Assembly (NCBI GenBank): GCA_002315995.1
Contig: DCHN01000074.1
Coordinates: 1 to 20,713 of the forward strand
Direction: 5' to 3'
DNA length: 20,713 bases
Source: Bacteroidales bacterium UBA1751
GTDB taxonomy: Bacteria; Bacteroidota; Bacteroidia; Bacteroidales; UBA932
The notes beneath the pieces are model-generated. The model made no database searches. It was not told the DNA's origin and saw nothing but the letters and a program-made list of their open reading frames with translations. The translations under genes were made by a program, and so were the position numbers. Shown piece by piece: positions 1 to 8,442 of this stretch (positions are counted from its first letter, which is position 1; each line of letters starts with the position of its first letter).

Positions 1-2979
1 TTAACTCTTTTACTCGTATTGTTTGTGCTGGTGGCTTTTGGGCTGCCGGCTCAAACTATTTATGAGTATAACAGGAAAGATGCCACCGTATTGTTTTTCA
101 ATAAGGATCTCTCGCAGCATATTCCGCACATTGTGAGGATGTATGAAGACGGGCGTGCAATTCATAATGGCATCTGGAATATTGATACGGCAGGGAAGGC
201 ACGAATCCAGCCGCCAATGATGATGGTTACCGACTGGGAGGACGATGGAAACGGTGGAGTCACCCCAATTCCAAAGAATATAATTCTTATTGGAATGGCT
301 CCTGTTAACTTTTCATATTTCATCTCCCCGAGTCCGGAGCGCTATTATCATCTCTTCAGGCACGAATACACCCATACTGTAACCACAGACAAGACTGCTT
401 CGCCCGACAGGTTCTGGAGAGGTGTTCTTGGAGGGAAATTTACTGTTGAACCACAGCACCCATTCTCGGCGGTGTGGAGTTTTCTTGGCGCTCCAAGATG
501 GTATACGCCAAGGTGGTATCAGGAGAGTGTGGCTTGCTTCATGGAGACCTGGCTCAGCGGTGGAGTTGGACGTGCATTGGGAGGATACGATGAGATGTAT
601 TTCCGAAGCATTGTGGATTCTGGCGATGAGCTCTTTTCTGTAGTGGGAATTGAAACCGAAGGAACCTCATCTGATTTTCAGGTGGGTGCCAATTCATATC
701 TCTATGGTACAAGATTCATCAATTTTCTTGAGTTGAAGTATGGTTTGGAAAAGGTACTTGCCTTCTACAACAGAACTGAAGATAGCAAGGCCATTTTCAG
801 CAAGCAGTTCAAGAAGGTCTTTGGGAAGGAGTTGCGTGAAGTTTGGGATGAGTGGAGGGAGTACGAGGTTGAGCATCAGAAAAAGCAGCTTGCCACCATT
901 GAGGAGTATCCTGTAACTGAAACAACGGCACTCTCTGACAAGGCGCTTGGCTCCATGTCTCCTGTTGTGCTTGATGAAGAGAACGGTTGTGCATATTTTG
1001 CGGTGAACTACCCGGGCGATCTCCCGCACATAGAGAGAATGGACCTCAAGAGCAGGGAGCGCACCAAGTTGCATGTGTTGGACAACCCTATGTTGTATCA
1101 GAGTTGCTATATTACGCTGGACAAGAAGAGGCAACGCCTCATTTGGACAACGCAGAACAGCAAATATCGTGGAATCAGGGTTTATGATCTCCAGAAGGGG
1201 AAGATTGTAAAGAAGCTCAATTATCAGAGATGTTCTGAACTTGTGTATGACAATACCGGTGATTGTATGTACTGCATCTTTACCAATGCGGGCAAGGTTC
1301 ATCTCTGCAGATACGATTCCGACTTTGAAAACAGGTCAATCATATATTCTTTTCCATTTGGAATAAGTGCTTTTGACCTTGACGTATCGCATAACGGAAA
1401 GTGGTTGAGCGCTACAATATCAGGCAACAATGGTGAGCAGAGCCTCATTAGGTTCAATATAGAGGGGCTCAACAAAGCATCTTTCTCATACGAGACACTC
1501 TACACCTCTGCTGATAGCAATCTGGGCCAGTTCAAGTTCGCTCCGGGGGACTCCCTTATGGTTGGAAGTTCATACTATACCGGAGTCAGCAATATCTGGA
1601 GTCTGGACCCCAAGACAAAGAGCCTTGATTTGCTGAGCAATACCAGAATAGGTCTCTTTTCTCCACAGGTAATGGAGAATGGCGATATAATTGCGTTGGA
1701 GTTTGAGAGGAACGGTATGAGGCCTGTTCAGTTCTCTCCTGTTGTTCTCAAGGATGCAAATGCTGTTGAGATGCTTGGTCAGAAGGCCTACGAGGCGCGT
1801 TCCAAAGAGTTGGAGGCTCTTGGCGTAAGCAAATACAAGGCACCCGATATAAGTTTTGCGCAGGTGTATGACTCCATTAAAGTGTACAGCTCATTCAAGA
1901 ACTTCCGTTTCACTGGCGCTTATCCCGAAATTTCTGGTTTCCGTGACAAACAGGCCTGGAACAAAGTCACTCCTGTTCTTGGATACCGTTTCATGTTCCA
2001 GGACCCTCTTGGTCTGAATACCTTGAAGATGAGCATAGGCATCTCGCCTTGGAGCAACAATGATGCTGTAAACCAGTATCATGCCCAGCTGGAGTGGAAC
2101 TACTGGCAGTGGAAACTCACCGCCTCCTTTAATCCTACATCGTTCTATGATTTGGTTGGACCTATACAGTCAAGCAGAAAGGGTTGGATGGTCAGAGTTG
2201 GATATGAGAGTTCGAACTCTACTCTTCCACCTTCGAATATATCCTACGGAGGAAACATTGCCGCCTTTGGTATGATGGATGCTCTGCCTCTCTACCAAGA
2301 GATAGAGACCGACGTCTCCTCCTTCCAGACTTTTGACGCCTTCTTCGAATACAGCAAGAAAAGAGGCACGCTCGGCTCCGTTACCGCCGAATCGGGAATT
2401 GTGGCCGGTGTTGACGGGTATGCCTACCTGGCCGATGGAAAATTCTTTCCTGCGCTCAATATGAACTGCGATTTGGGTTTCCCGCTTCCTATGAGAAACA
2501 GCTGTCTGTGGTTCAGGAGTGCGCTGGGGCAGAATTTCGGTGATCCGGATTCGGTCTTTGGAAATGAGTATTTCGGCGGTTTCGGCAATAACTGGGTCGA
2601 TTACCGCCCGGCGAACCGCTATCGCTACGTAAGTTCTTTTCCTGGAGTGGATATAGATGAAATAAGGGCACATTCGTATGCGAGGTTAATGGCAGAGGTG
2701 AATCTGCCTCCAATCAAGTATAATGATTTCGGGTTTGTTACACTGTATCCTACCTACACTATGTTCAGCCTCTTTTCTACGGGGTTGCTTACGGATCCTT
2801 GGAGGTATGATATATCTGGTGTGAAGTGCAATGGTTATGTGAATGTGGGACTTCAGATAAATACGGAGGTTGTGCTCTTCAAATTCATGAAAACCACCTG
2901 GAGCATCGGTTATGCAAGGGCATTCCTTCCAGACGGGAGCAACAGGGGTGATTTCCTCTTCAGTTTGAAACTCTTCTAA
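1..2979 (+). CDS. Secreted gluzincin-type metallopeptidase with beta-propeller and probable outer-membrane barrel (5' partial)
   Basis: The reading frame is open to the left edge, and the first codons encode a hydrophobic leucine/valine-rich stretch ending in LPAQ, so a signal peptide is cut by the window and the true start lies upstream; the TTG at 19 is not the likely start. The N-terminal third holds a zinc-protease signature, HEYTH at 361-375, followed about 50 residues later by WYQESVACF with glutamate at 523-525. This is the HExxH...E arrangement of gluzincins (peptidase MA clan). Roughly 930-1750 encodes repeated beta-strand units such as SHNGKWLS and FAPGDSLMV, which resemble a TolB/WD40-like propeller. 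The last 300 residues are rich in alternating aromatic strands and end in LKLF, as outer-membrane barrels do. The PrsW-family gene starts two bases after the stop, so they are probably co-transcribed. The domain order is inferred from sequence character and the substrate is unknown. Confidence 0.75.
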   Translation, partial: LTLLLVLFVLVAFGLPAQTIYEYNRKDATVLFFNKDLSQHIPHIVRMYEDGRAIHNGIWNIDTAGKARIQPPMMMVTDWEDDGNGGVTPIPKNIILIGMAPVNFSYFISPSPERYYHLFRHEYTHTVTTDKTASPDRFWRGVLGGKFTVEPQHPFSAVWSFLGAPRWYTPRWYQESVACFMETWLSGGVGRALGGYDEMYFRSIVDSGDELFSVVGIETEGTSSDFQVGANSYLYGTRFINFLELKYGLEKVLAFYNRTEDSKAIFSKQFKKVFGKELREVWDEWREYEVEHQKKQLATIEEYPVTETTALSDKALGSMSPVVLDEENGCAYFAVNYPGDLPHIERMDLKSRERTKLHVLDNPMLYQSCYITLDKKRQRLIWTTQNSKYRGIRVYDLQKGKIVKKLNYQRCSELVYDNTGDCMYCIFTNAGKVHLCRYDSDFENRSIIYSFPFGISAFDLDVSHNGKWLSATISGNNGEQSLIRFNIEGLNKASFSYETLYTSADSNLGQFKFAPGDSLMVGSSYYTGVSNIWSLDPKTKSLDLLSNTRIGLFSPQVMENGDIIALEFERNGMRPVQFSPVVLKDANAVEMLGQKAYEARSKELEALGVSKYKAPDISFAQVYDSIKVYSSFKNFRFTGAYPEISGFRDKQAWNKVTPVLGYRFMFQDPLGLNTLKMSIGISPWSNNDAVNQYHAQLEWNYWQWKLTASFNPTSFYDLVGPIQSSRKGWMVRVGYESSNSTLPPSNISYGGNIAAFGMMDALPLYQEIETDVSSFQTFDAFFEYSKKRGTLGSVTAESGIVAGVDGYAYLADGKFFPALNMNCDLGFPLPMRNSCLWFRSALGQNFGDPDSVFGNEYFGGFGNNWVDYRPANRYRYVSSFPGVDIDEIRAHSYARLMAEVNLPPIKYNDFGFVTLYPTYTMFSLFSTGLLTDPWRYDISGVKCNGYVNVGLQINTEVVLFKFMKTTWSIGYARAFLPDGSNRGDFLFSLKLF

Positions 2980-2981
2980 GT

Positions 2982-3977
2982 ATGAACTATTTAGTAAGCA
3001 TACTGCCAATTGTAGTCTATTTCATAATAATAAAGGGTATGGATGGATTCTCGCTGGCCAGATGGGGGAGAATCCTTGAGAGTTTTGTGTGGGGTATTGC
3101 TGCCTGTTTTATATGTTATGGAGTTGGCTTCGCATTCAGCGGAACGGGTGCTGCAGGAGCTTTTCCGGTTGCGGAGGAGATAATTAAAGGAGTTCCCCTC
3201 ATCTTTGCAATATATAGGAACAGGTCGGCTTTCTTCGCTGAATCACTTATTTACGGTGCTGCGGTGGGAGCCGGATTCGCCTTGAGCGAGAATATTCTCT
3301 ATGTCTTCTATAATCCTGATTTCGGGCTTGGGGATGCAATTCTCAGGGGGGTTGGAACTGCTCTCATTCATATTGGGTGTACGGCCTTCTTTGCAACAGC
3401 TATTCTTGTGGCAAGCAGAGTTGTAAAGGAGAGGAGTGTTGCAATAAAGGTTCTTGCAAGCGTTGCGGTATTGCTGCCTTCCTGCGCAATACATCTTGTA
3501 TACAATATGTTTCTGTTGCCTGAATTTATTCAGATGGTTGCAGTTGTGGTTATTTTCATGCTGCTTTTCCTTCTTGCATACCAGATTGATGAGAAGCTGA
3601 TACACAGGTGGCTTGACCTCTGCATTTCAAACGATATTGCGCTCTTTATGTCAATTAAGGAGGGGAGGCTTCAGGATACGAATGCCGGAGGTTATCTTCT
3701 TATGGCAAAGGAGAGGTTCCAGCCCGATGTCTTTTTTGACATATGCGTATATCTTGGCCTCTATCTTGAGCTCTCCATTGCTGCAAAGAGCAGGATGATA
3801 ATAAAAGAGTCGGGAATGAATATTCCTCTTAGCGAGGAGGAGCACCAGGCCAACTGTGACAAATTGGTGGAACTTCGCTCCCTGCGCAAATCAATAGGTA
3901 CTTCAGGTATTCTTCTGCTCAAGCCCTTCATAAATGAAAAGGCGGCAGACAACTGGGTAATGAGCGAACTGCTTTAG
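2982..3977 (+). CDS. PrsW family intramembrane metalloprotease-like protein
   Basis: A 331-residue polytopic membrane protein with the marks of the PrsW/CPBP-related membrane protease family. A glutamate pair with a following lysine (EEIIKG, residues 65-70) is followed by GAGFALSEN (96-104), a histidine in a membrane helix (H130) and a second in CAIHLVYN (H171). In the family these polar intramembrane residues form the active site, and PrsW itself cleaves an anti-sigma factor. The membrane part ends near residue 200; the remaining 130 residues are soluble and helical with no domain I recognise. The ATG at 2982 sits two bases after the stop of the upstream metallopeptidase-like gene, which suggests translational coupling. 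The next gene is convergent, 11 bases away, and I see no terminator between them. The substrate cannot be told from the sequence. Confidence 0.85.
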   Translation: MNYLVSILPIVVYFIIIKGMDGFSLARWGRILESFVWGIAACFICYGVGFAFSGTGAAGAFPVAEEIIKGVPLIFAIYRNRSAFFAESLIYGAAVGAGFALSENILYVFYNPDFGLGDAILRGVGTALIHIGCTAFFATAILVASRVVKERSVAIKVLASVAVLLPSCAIHLVYNMFLLPEFIQMVAVVVIFMLLFLLAYQIDEKLIHRWLDLCISNDIALFMSIKEGRLQDTNAGGYLLMAKERFQPDVFFDICVYLGLYLELSIAAKSRMIIKESGMNIPLSEEEHQANCDKLVELRSLRKSIGTSGILLLKPFINEKAADNWVMSELL

Positions 3978-3988
3978 GAGCTGCTGTC

Positions 3989-4900
3989 TCAGATTCTCTC
4001 CAGAGTCTCAAATGCGAGTGGCAAATAGTTTTCAGGCATGCCGTTGCAGGTGAATTCAACGAGCAGGAGCTTGAGAAGCGTATATTTCTGAATCTCCCTC
4101 TCTATGGCCACCATATCTGTTGAAATTGATTTTGGAAGGAGCTTCCCGGCCATTCCACCCTCGCCGAAGAAGTACTCTTCTGAGAAGTTTTTCCAGGCTG
4201 TGTGTGCCATTGCCCTGTTTATGTGGAAATCGTGCTCCAGAAAATCATCTGAAGACCAGTTGCATATCATATAGGTCATACCAATGTCAATGAGAGGGCA
4301 TCCGTATGAGAAGAATCCCAGATCAATGAAGTAATTGGAGTGGTCGCTGCTCAGGGGAGCACCCTTGGCAAGGGTAGATATGACATTGCCGAAGTGGAGG
4401 TCTCCGTGAAGGACACTCTTTGAGTTTGGTATGCCGTTTCTTATGAAATCCTCCAGCCGTCTCTTTTGCTCTGTGCTGAAGTGTCTTTCGTGACCGAGAA
4501 GCATGAGGAAGTCCTCCTGGGCCGATGGGAACATTCCCTCAGGAGCCTCTATTGAGTGAAGTTTGAGGCAAAGTCTGGCAAATTCGCGTGAAAGTTCCGG
4601 GATGCGCTCCGGTTCATCGGCAAACATTCTTGAGAATGAGCGTTTTCCTGCAATTCTCTTGAACATTATGCCTGTTCTTGTTCCGTCTGTAACGAGTTCT
4701 CCCGGCTCGGGCGATGGTACTCCTATTGACCACACCTTCTTTGCAATTTCATGCTCCTTCAGAATGGCATCGAGGTCAAACCCGCTCTTATACAGTTTGA
4801 CCATAATATTGGGGTTCTCTTTGCTGTTGTAGCTCTCACCGTTTGCTCCCTCTCCGGAAGGGATATAATCTTGAAGGTCAATAAGTTTTTTCTCAATCAT
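3989..4900 (-). CDS. Aminoglycoside/choline phosphotransferase-fold kinase (TIGR02172-like)
   Basis: A 303-residue cytosolic protein of the APH/choline kinase fold. Visible kinase elements are a lysine in IMVKLY (K35), the catalytic loop HGDLHFGN (H165, D167, N172) and the metal-binding aspartate in FIDLGF (D193), followed by CPLIDIG. The overall pattern resembles the uncharacterised paralogous family TIGR02172 rather than a known antibiotic-resistance enzyme, so I would not call it a resistance gene. It begins 11 bases after the stop of the calcium ATPase gene and is very likely in the same transcript. The phosphate acceptor (small molecule or protein) is unknown. The start ATG at 4900 is the natural one, because the glycine-rich segment of the kinase N-lobe begins only a few residues later. 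Confidence 0.8.
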   Translation of the reverse strand: MIEKKLIDLQDYIPSGEGANGESYNSKENPNIMVKLYKSGFDLDAILKEHEIAKKVWSIGVPSPEPGELVTDGTRTGIMFKRIAGKRSFSRMFADEPERIPELSREFARLCLKLHSIEAPEGMFPSAQEDFLMLLGHERHFSTEQKRRLEDFIRNGIPNSKSVLHGDLHFGNVISTLAKGAPLSSDHSNYFIDLGFFSYGCPLIDIGMTYMICNWSSDDFLEHDFHINRAMAHTAWKNFSEEYFFGEGGMAGKLLPKSISTDMVAIEREIQKYTLLKLLLVEFTCNGMPENYLPLAFETLERI

Positions 4901-4911
4901 GGCTTTGGTAA

Positions 4912-7587
4912 CTAAATGTGGGTAATTCGCTCTTGTCTTGCTCTGAACCTGATATGGCGTACAATATCGGGAATCAGGAGAACTGGCATTGTAGCAAGTA
5001 TAATTGTTATGTATGTGCGGGCGCTGAGCGGGGCAACATTGAAGAATGGCCAGGCTATTTGGGTAATGAGCAGCTGCCCTGCAATTATAAACATGGCTAT
5101 TGAAATGAATCCTATACTGAAATGCTCTCCTGCATTGCCCGGGTGGCGTATAGTGTCAATCAGATCTGCAAACAGGCTCCTTCCGGTGCGGAAATAGCGG
5201 GCGTTGAAGATGTTCCAGAACTGAAGCATTACAAATGAGGTGAAGAATATTCCCATTTTGTACGGCGATAGTTCACCTTCATTGTGAAGAGTGCTCCAGA
5301 GAGCCGAAAGTATGGCAAAGAAAGTGAATCCGCTCAGAAGAATGGTAATGGCCATTGCCCTGTCAATGATATGTGCTTTCGGGTTGCGAGGTTTCTCTCT
5401 CATAACTCTCTTGTCTGGAGGAAGCGATGCGAGAGCCATTGCTGCAAATGTGTCCATTATGAGGTTCACCCACAGCATTTGAGTAACTGTTAGTGGGGAT
5501 TCAATTCCTATGAAGGCGCCAAGGAGAAGAACCAGGCAGGCGCATACGTTTATTGTCATCTGGAAGAGGATGAATCTCTTGATATTCATATACAGGGAGC
5601 GTCCCCAAAGAATACCTTTGTTTATGCTTGCAAAGGAGTTGTCAATAATGGTTATGTCGCTTGCCTCCTTGGCCCTTGATGTTCCGTCGCCCATTGAGAG
5701 GCCAACCTGAGCCTTCTTGAGCGCCAGGGCATCGTTTGTTCCATCTCCGGTTACGGCCACCACTTCACCGCATTGCTGAAGCAGGGATACAAGCCTGAGT
5801 TTATCCTCAGGGCGTGCTCTGGAGAGAACCTTCAAGTTGGGGAGAACCTCCTCCATGATCTGCGAATCGCTCATTTGTGAGAACTGCACTCCGGTAAGGC
5901 TTTGAGGTTTCTGGTCAGGGTTGAGAATGCCTGCGTCAACGGCAATCTGGTTTGCGGTGAGAGGAACATCTCCTGTAACCACAATTACCCGCACTCCTGC
6001 GCCTGCACAGGTGAGAATTGCATCCTTTACATCCTCTCTTACGGGGTCACTTATTGCGGCGGTGGCAATGTATGTCAAAGGTTGCTCCTCGTTTGAATCT
6101 GGGGTTATGTCACTGTATGCAAAACCAAGCGTTCTGAAGCCTTTGCTCTGAAACTGTGAAAGAGTCTTTAAAACCGTTTCGGTTGTAGTTGAGTTATTGA
6201 AGCCTATGGAGTTGCACCTTGAGAGTACAATTTCAGGGGCTCCCTTTATGAGTCTTATCCTTCTCCCATTTGCAAGAGCCACGTCGGTTGACATATATTT
6301 CTTTTCGGTGGAGAATGGTTCCCTGCCAAGTATGGATGCATTTCTTCTCAAATTTGAATAGTCAATGCCCAAGCTCTTCTCCAGCCATTTAAGCAGGGCT
6401 CCTTCGGTTGGATTTCCAAGAACTTTTGACTCGGAGAGTTCAGCGGTGGAGTTGAGCGCAATTGAGGCTGAAATTAAATCATTCTCTTCAACCTCTTCAT
6501 TTGTGGAGATGTATGAAATGAGGGAGTTGACCTCCATTCTGTTTTTTGTAAGGGTGCCTGTCTTGTCGGTGCATATTACCGTTGTGGCTCCCATTGTTTC
6601 GCAGGCGTGGAGCCTTCTTACAAGATTGTTCTCCTTGAGCATCTTGCGCATGCTCAGGGCAAGGCTTATGGTCACGCTCATAGGAAGGCCCTCTGGAACG
6701 GCAACTACAATGAGAGTTACGGCAATGAGAAGTGAACTCAGTGCGAATTCAAGAAGGGCAACGGTTGTAATCTCATTGACTGAGGCAAACCAGTATGACA
6801 TTCTTCCAATGAAGATAAGGGCTGCAATTATATAGCTTATCTTGGTTATGTGGCCGGCCAGTCTGTTCAATTGTCTGTTCAACGGGGTTTCAATCTCCTG
6901 TTCGTTCCTCAGCAGCATTGCTCCCTTTCCCTCCTGGGTATCAACGCCTACATCTGATACGCAATATGTGCAGTTGCCCTCTATTATGGTTGAACCCCGC
7001 AGAAGGAAGTTGGATGGGTAGGTGCATTGCTCATCTTCACTGGCTTCTCCTGCCTGTTTGTTGGCATACATCTCGCCTGTGAAGTTGGACTCATCGACCT
7101 TGAGGCAGAGAGCCTCCAATACATAGCCGTCTGCCGGTACTTCGTCACCGCTTTCGAGCTGAACTATGTCGCCTTTGCATACGTCGCTCTTTGCAATGAG
7201 GAACATGCGTGGACTCTGGGCATCTTCCGCTTCTGTGTTACTTGGCAGGCGCAGCACTTTAACGGGGCGCTCATCCTTTTTTTTGTTGAGGATAAGAAAC
7301 TCCTTCTCCGCCTTATGCTCAAACCAGAAGGCCAGGCCAGTTGCCAGAATAATGGCAATGAAGATGCCAAGGGGCTCTATGAGGGCATCTATCGCCCGGT
7401 TGGTGAAGATGATTTCATAAAGCGATATTGCGGTTGAGAGGGAGAGGACAACCAGCAGTATTATTATTATTGGGTCGGTGAATTTTTCAAGAAAGAGCCT
7501 CCATACACCCTTTTTCTCCGCCTCCGGAATTATGTTTCCTCCTTTTCCCTGCTCGGCCTGAACAGATCCGTGTATGATGTATTGCAT
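4912..7587 (-). CDS. Calcium-translocating P-type ATPase, PMCA type
   Basis: An 891-residue P-type ATPase expected to export Ca2+ across the inner membrane using ATP. Landmarks in order: an actuator-domain TGE (residues 170-172), the transmembrane-4 motif VPEGLP (297-302), the phosphorylated aspartate in CTDKTGTLTKN (D341), the nucleotide-site KGAPE (448-452), TGDGTNDA (613-620) and NLIMD in transmembrane helix 6 (708-712). PEGL plus NxxxD is the pattern of calcium pumps, and length and order match PMCA-type bacterial enzymes. The N-terminus is a few residues shorter than usual, but HGSVQAEQGKGGNIIP aligns with the normal start, so the ATG at 7587 is acceptable. A weak -7-like element (TATATTCG on the - strand, 7610-7617) lies 22 bases upstream without a good -33 box. 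The kinase-fold gene follows in the same orientation. Confidence 0.93.
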   Translation of the reverse strand: MQYIIHGSVQAEQGKGGNIIPEAEKKGVWRLFLEKFTDPIIIILLVVLSLSTAISLYEIIFTNRAIDALIEPLGIFIAIILATGLAFWFEHKAEKEFLILNKKKDERPVKVLRLPSNTEAEDAQSPRMFLIAKSDVCKGDIVQLESGDEVPADGYVLEALCLKVDESNFTGEMYANKQAGEASEDEQCTYPSNFLLRGSTIIEGNCTYCVSDVGVDTQEGKGAMLLRNEQEIETPLNRQLNRLAGHITKISYIIAALIFIGRMSYWFASVNEITTVALLEFALSSLLIAVTLIVVAVPEGLPMSVTISLALSMRKMLKENNLVRRLHACETMGATTVICTDKTGTLTKNRMEVNSLISYISTNEEVEENDLISASIALNSTAELSESKVLGNPTEGALLKWLEKSLGIDYSNLRRNASILGREPFSTEKKYMSTDVALANGRRIRLIKGAPEIVLSRCNSIGFNNSTTTETVLKTLSQFQSKGFRTLGFAYSDITPDSNEEQPLTYIATAAISDPVREDVKDAILTCAGAGVRVIVVTGDVPLTANQIAVDAGILNPDQKPQSLTGVQFSQMSDSQIMEEVLPNLKVLSRARPEDKLRLVSLLQQCGEVVAVTGDGTNDALALKKAQVGLSMGDGTSRAKEASDITIIDNSFASINKGILWGRSLYMNIKRFILFQMTINVCACLVLLLGAFIGIESPLTVTQMLWVNLIMDTFAAMALASLPPDKRVMREKPRNPKAHIIDRAMAITILLSGFTFFAILSALWSTLHNEGELSPYKMGIFFTSFVMLQFWNIFNARYFRTGRSLFADLIDTIRHPGNAGEHFSIGFISIAMFIIAGQLLITQIAWPFFNVAPLSARTYITIILATMPVLLIPDIVRHIRFRARQERITHI

Positions 7588-7646
7588 ATAAATGGTCAGT
7601 TTCCGTATGCGAATATAGCAAGTAAACGTGAAAAATAGTGGAACTG

Positions 7647-7678
7647 TTTGAAAATTAAAGATAATTCATATACCTTTG
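7647..7678 (+). promoter_or_regulatory. Bacteroidota-type promoter of rpsP
   Basis: TTTG at 7647-7650, a 20-base spacer and TACCTTTG at 7671-7678 match the phylum's housekeeping sigma consensus (TTTG-N19-21-TAnnTTTG) exactly. Transcription would start near 7684, giving an rpsP leader of about 55 bases, very AT-rich just before the start codon. This 153-base intergenic region is shared with the divergently transcribed calcium ATPase gene. Confidence 0.85.
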
Positions 7679-7740
7679 CACACCTTTTCTCGGGCAGATA
7701 AGGAAGTTTTTTATTTTATTAATTTTAAACTGAACAGAAT

Positions 7741-8322
7741 ATGTCTGTAAAAATTCGTTTGGCACGTCATGGTAAGAAGAATGCTGCTTTCTACCATATT
7801 GTTGCCGCTGACACAAGAGCACCACGTGATGGTCGCTTCATTGAACTTCTCGGTTCTTACAATCCAAACACAAACCCTGCAACCATTGTATTGAACAGCG
7901 ATAGAGCTTTCTATTGGCTTTCAGTTGGTGCTCAGCCTTCTACAACCTGCAGAAGAATTCTCTCTTACAAGGGTATCCTTCTCAAGAAGCATCTTGCTGA
8001 GGGTGTTGCAAAGGGTGCTCTTACACAGGAGCAGGCTGATGCCAAATTCAATGCTTGGATGAGCGAGAAGGAGAATAAGATTGTAGCAAAGAAGAACACT
8101 CTTGCTCAGAATGCAAACAGTGCAAAGAAGAGTGCAATTGAGGCTGAGGCTAAGGTTAACGAGGCTAGAGCTGAGGTTATTGCAAAGAGAAAAGCTGAGG
8201 AGCAGGCCGCTAAGGAGGCTGCTGCAAAGGAGGCCGCTGAGGCTGCTGCAGCTGCTGAGGCTGAGGCTGCTCAGACCGAGGCTCCTGCAGAAGCACCTGC
8301 AGAGGCTCCAGCTGAGGCATAA
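7741..8322 (+). CDS. rpsP: 30S ribosomal protein S16 with long Ala/Glu-rich C-terminal extension
   Basis: The first 80 or so residues are the S16 core (MSVKIRLARHGKKNAAFYHI, then RDGRFIELLGSYNPN), a small-subunit assembly protein that binds 16S rRNA. The protein is 193 residues, about twice the length of the E. coli protein. The extra part is a lysine/glutamate/alanine helix followed by a low-complexity tail made of APAE repeats at the very end. Extended S16 proteins are known in Bacteroidales, so the extension is not itself a fusion artefact. The gene stands alone between its own promoter and terminator instead of in an rpsP-rimM-trmD-rplS operon as in E. coli. Confidence 0.97.
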   Translation: MSVKIRLARHGKKNAAFYHIVAADTRAPRDGRFIELLGSYNPNTNPATIVLNSDRAFYWLSVGAQPSTTCRRILSYKGILLKKHLAEGVAKGALTQEQADAKFNAWMSEKENKIVAKKNTLAQNANSAKKSAIEAEAKVNEARAEVIAKRKAEEQAAKEAAAKEAAEAAAAAEAEAAQTEAPAEAPAEAPAEA

Positions 8323-8343
8323 CTCTTTCATTGCAAAAAAGAG

Positions 8344-8357
8344 CGGGAGAGTTCCCG
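8344..8357 (+). other. Small hairpin after rpsP stop codon
   Basis: CGGGA (8344-8348) and TCCCG (8353-8357) form a 5-bp stem with a GAGT loop. It lies between the rpsP stop codon and the main terminator hairpin and could protect the mRNA 3' end. Only the pairing is seen; a role is inferred. Confidence 0.4.
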
Positions 8358-8362
8358 GAATT

Positions 8363-8400
8363 ACCCTGAGAGTTGAAAAACTTTCGGGGTTTTGTTTTGT
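8363..8400 (+). terminator. Rho-independent terminator of rpsP
   Basis: Bases 8363-8374 pair with 8379-8390 over 12 consecutive positions (two or three G-T wobbles) around a GAAA tetraloop, and a T-rich run follows (8390-8400, interrupted by single G residues). This is a textbook intrinsic terminator 40 bases after the rpsP stop. Confidence 0.85.
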
Positions 8401-8422
8401 CTGATTCGAATGATTACCTTTA
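8391..8422 (+). promoter_or_regulatory. Promoter of the ABC ATPase / adenosyltransferase operon
   Basis: TTTG at 8391-8394, a 20-base spacer and TACCTTTA at 8415-8422 match the Bacteroidota promoter with one change at the last -7 base. The expected start is near 8428, only about 15 bases ahead of the ATG at 8443. The -33 box lies within the T-tract of the preceding rpsP terminator. Confidence 0.75.
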
Positions 8423-8442
8423 CATAATAAAATGAGTAGGGT

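Noticed and set aside
19..21. TTG at 19 as the start of the first gene
   Set aside because: The frame stays open to base 1 and already encodes part of a signal peptide before the TTG, so the real start is outside the window.
2170..2673. 167-codon open frame on the - strand opposite the barrel region
   Set aside because: Shadow of the first gene, with no motif and no sensible promoter.
3978..3988. Terminator between the convergent PrsW-like and kinase genes
   Set aside because: The 11-base gap and flanks show no stable hairpin with a T-tract.
3989..4900. Aminoglycoside resistance gene
   Set aside because: The kinase loop is shared by many small-molecule kinases; the overall pattern resembles an uncharacterised family, with no sign of a resistance context.
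8200..8322. Repetitive GCT/GAG/GCA DNA as a CRISPR or tandem-repeat element
   Set aside because: The repetition follows codons for the Ala/Glu/Pro tail of S16, with no spacer pattern.
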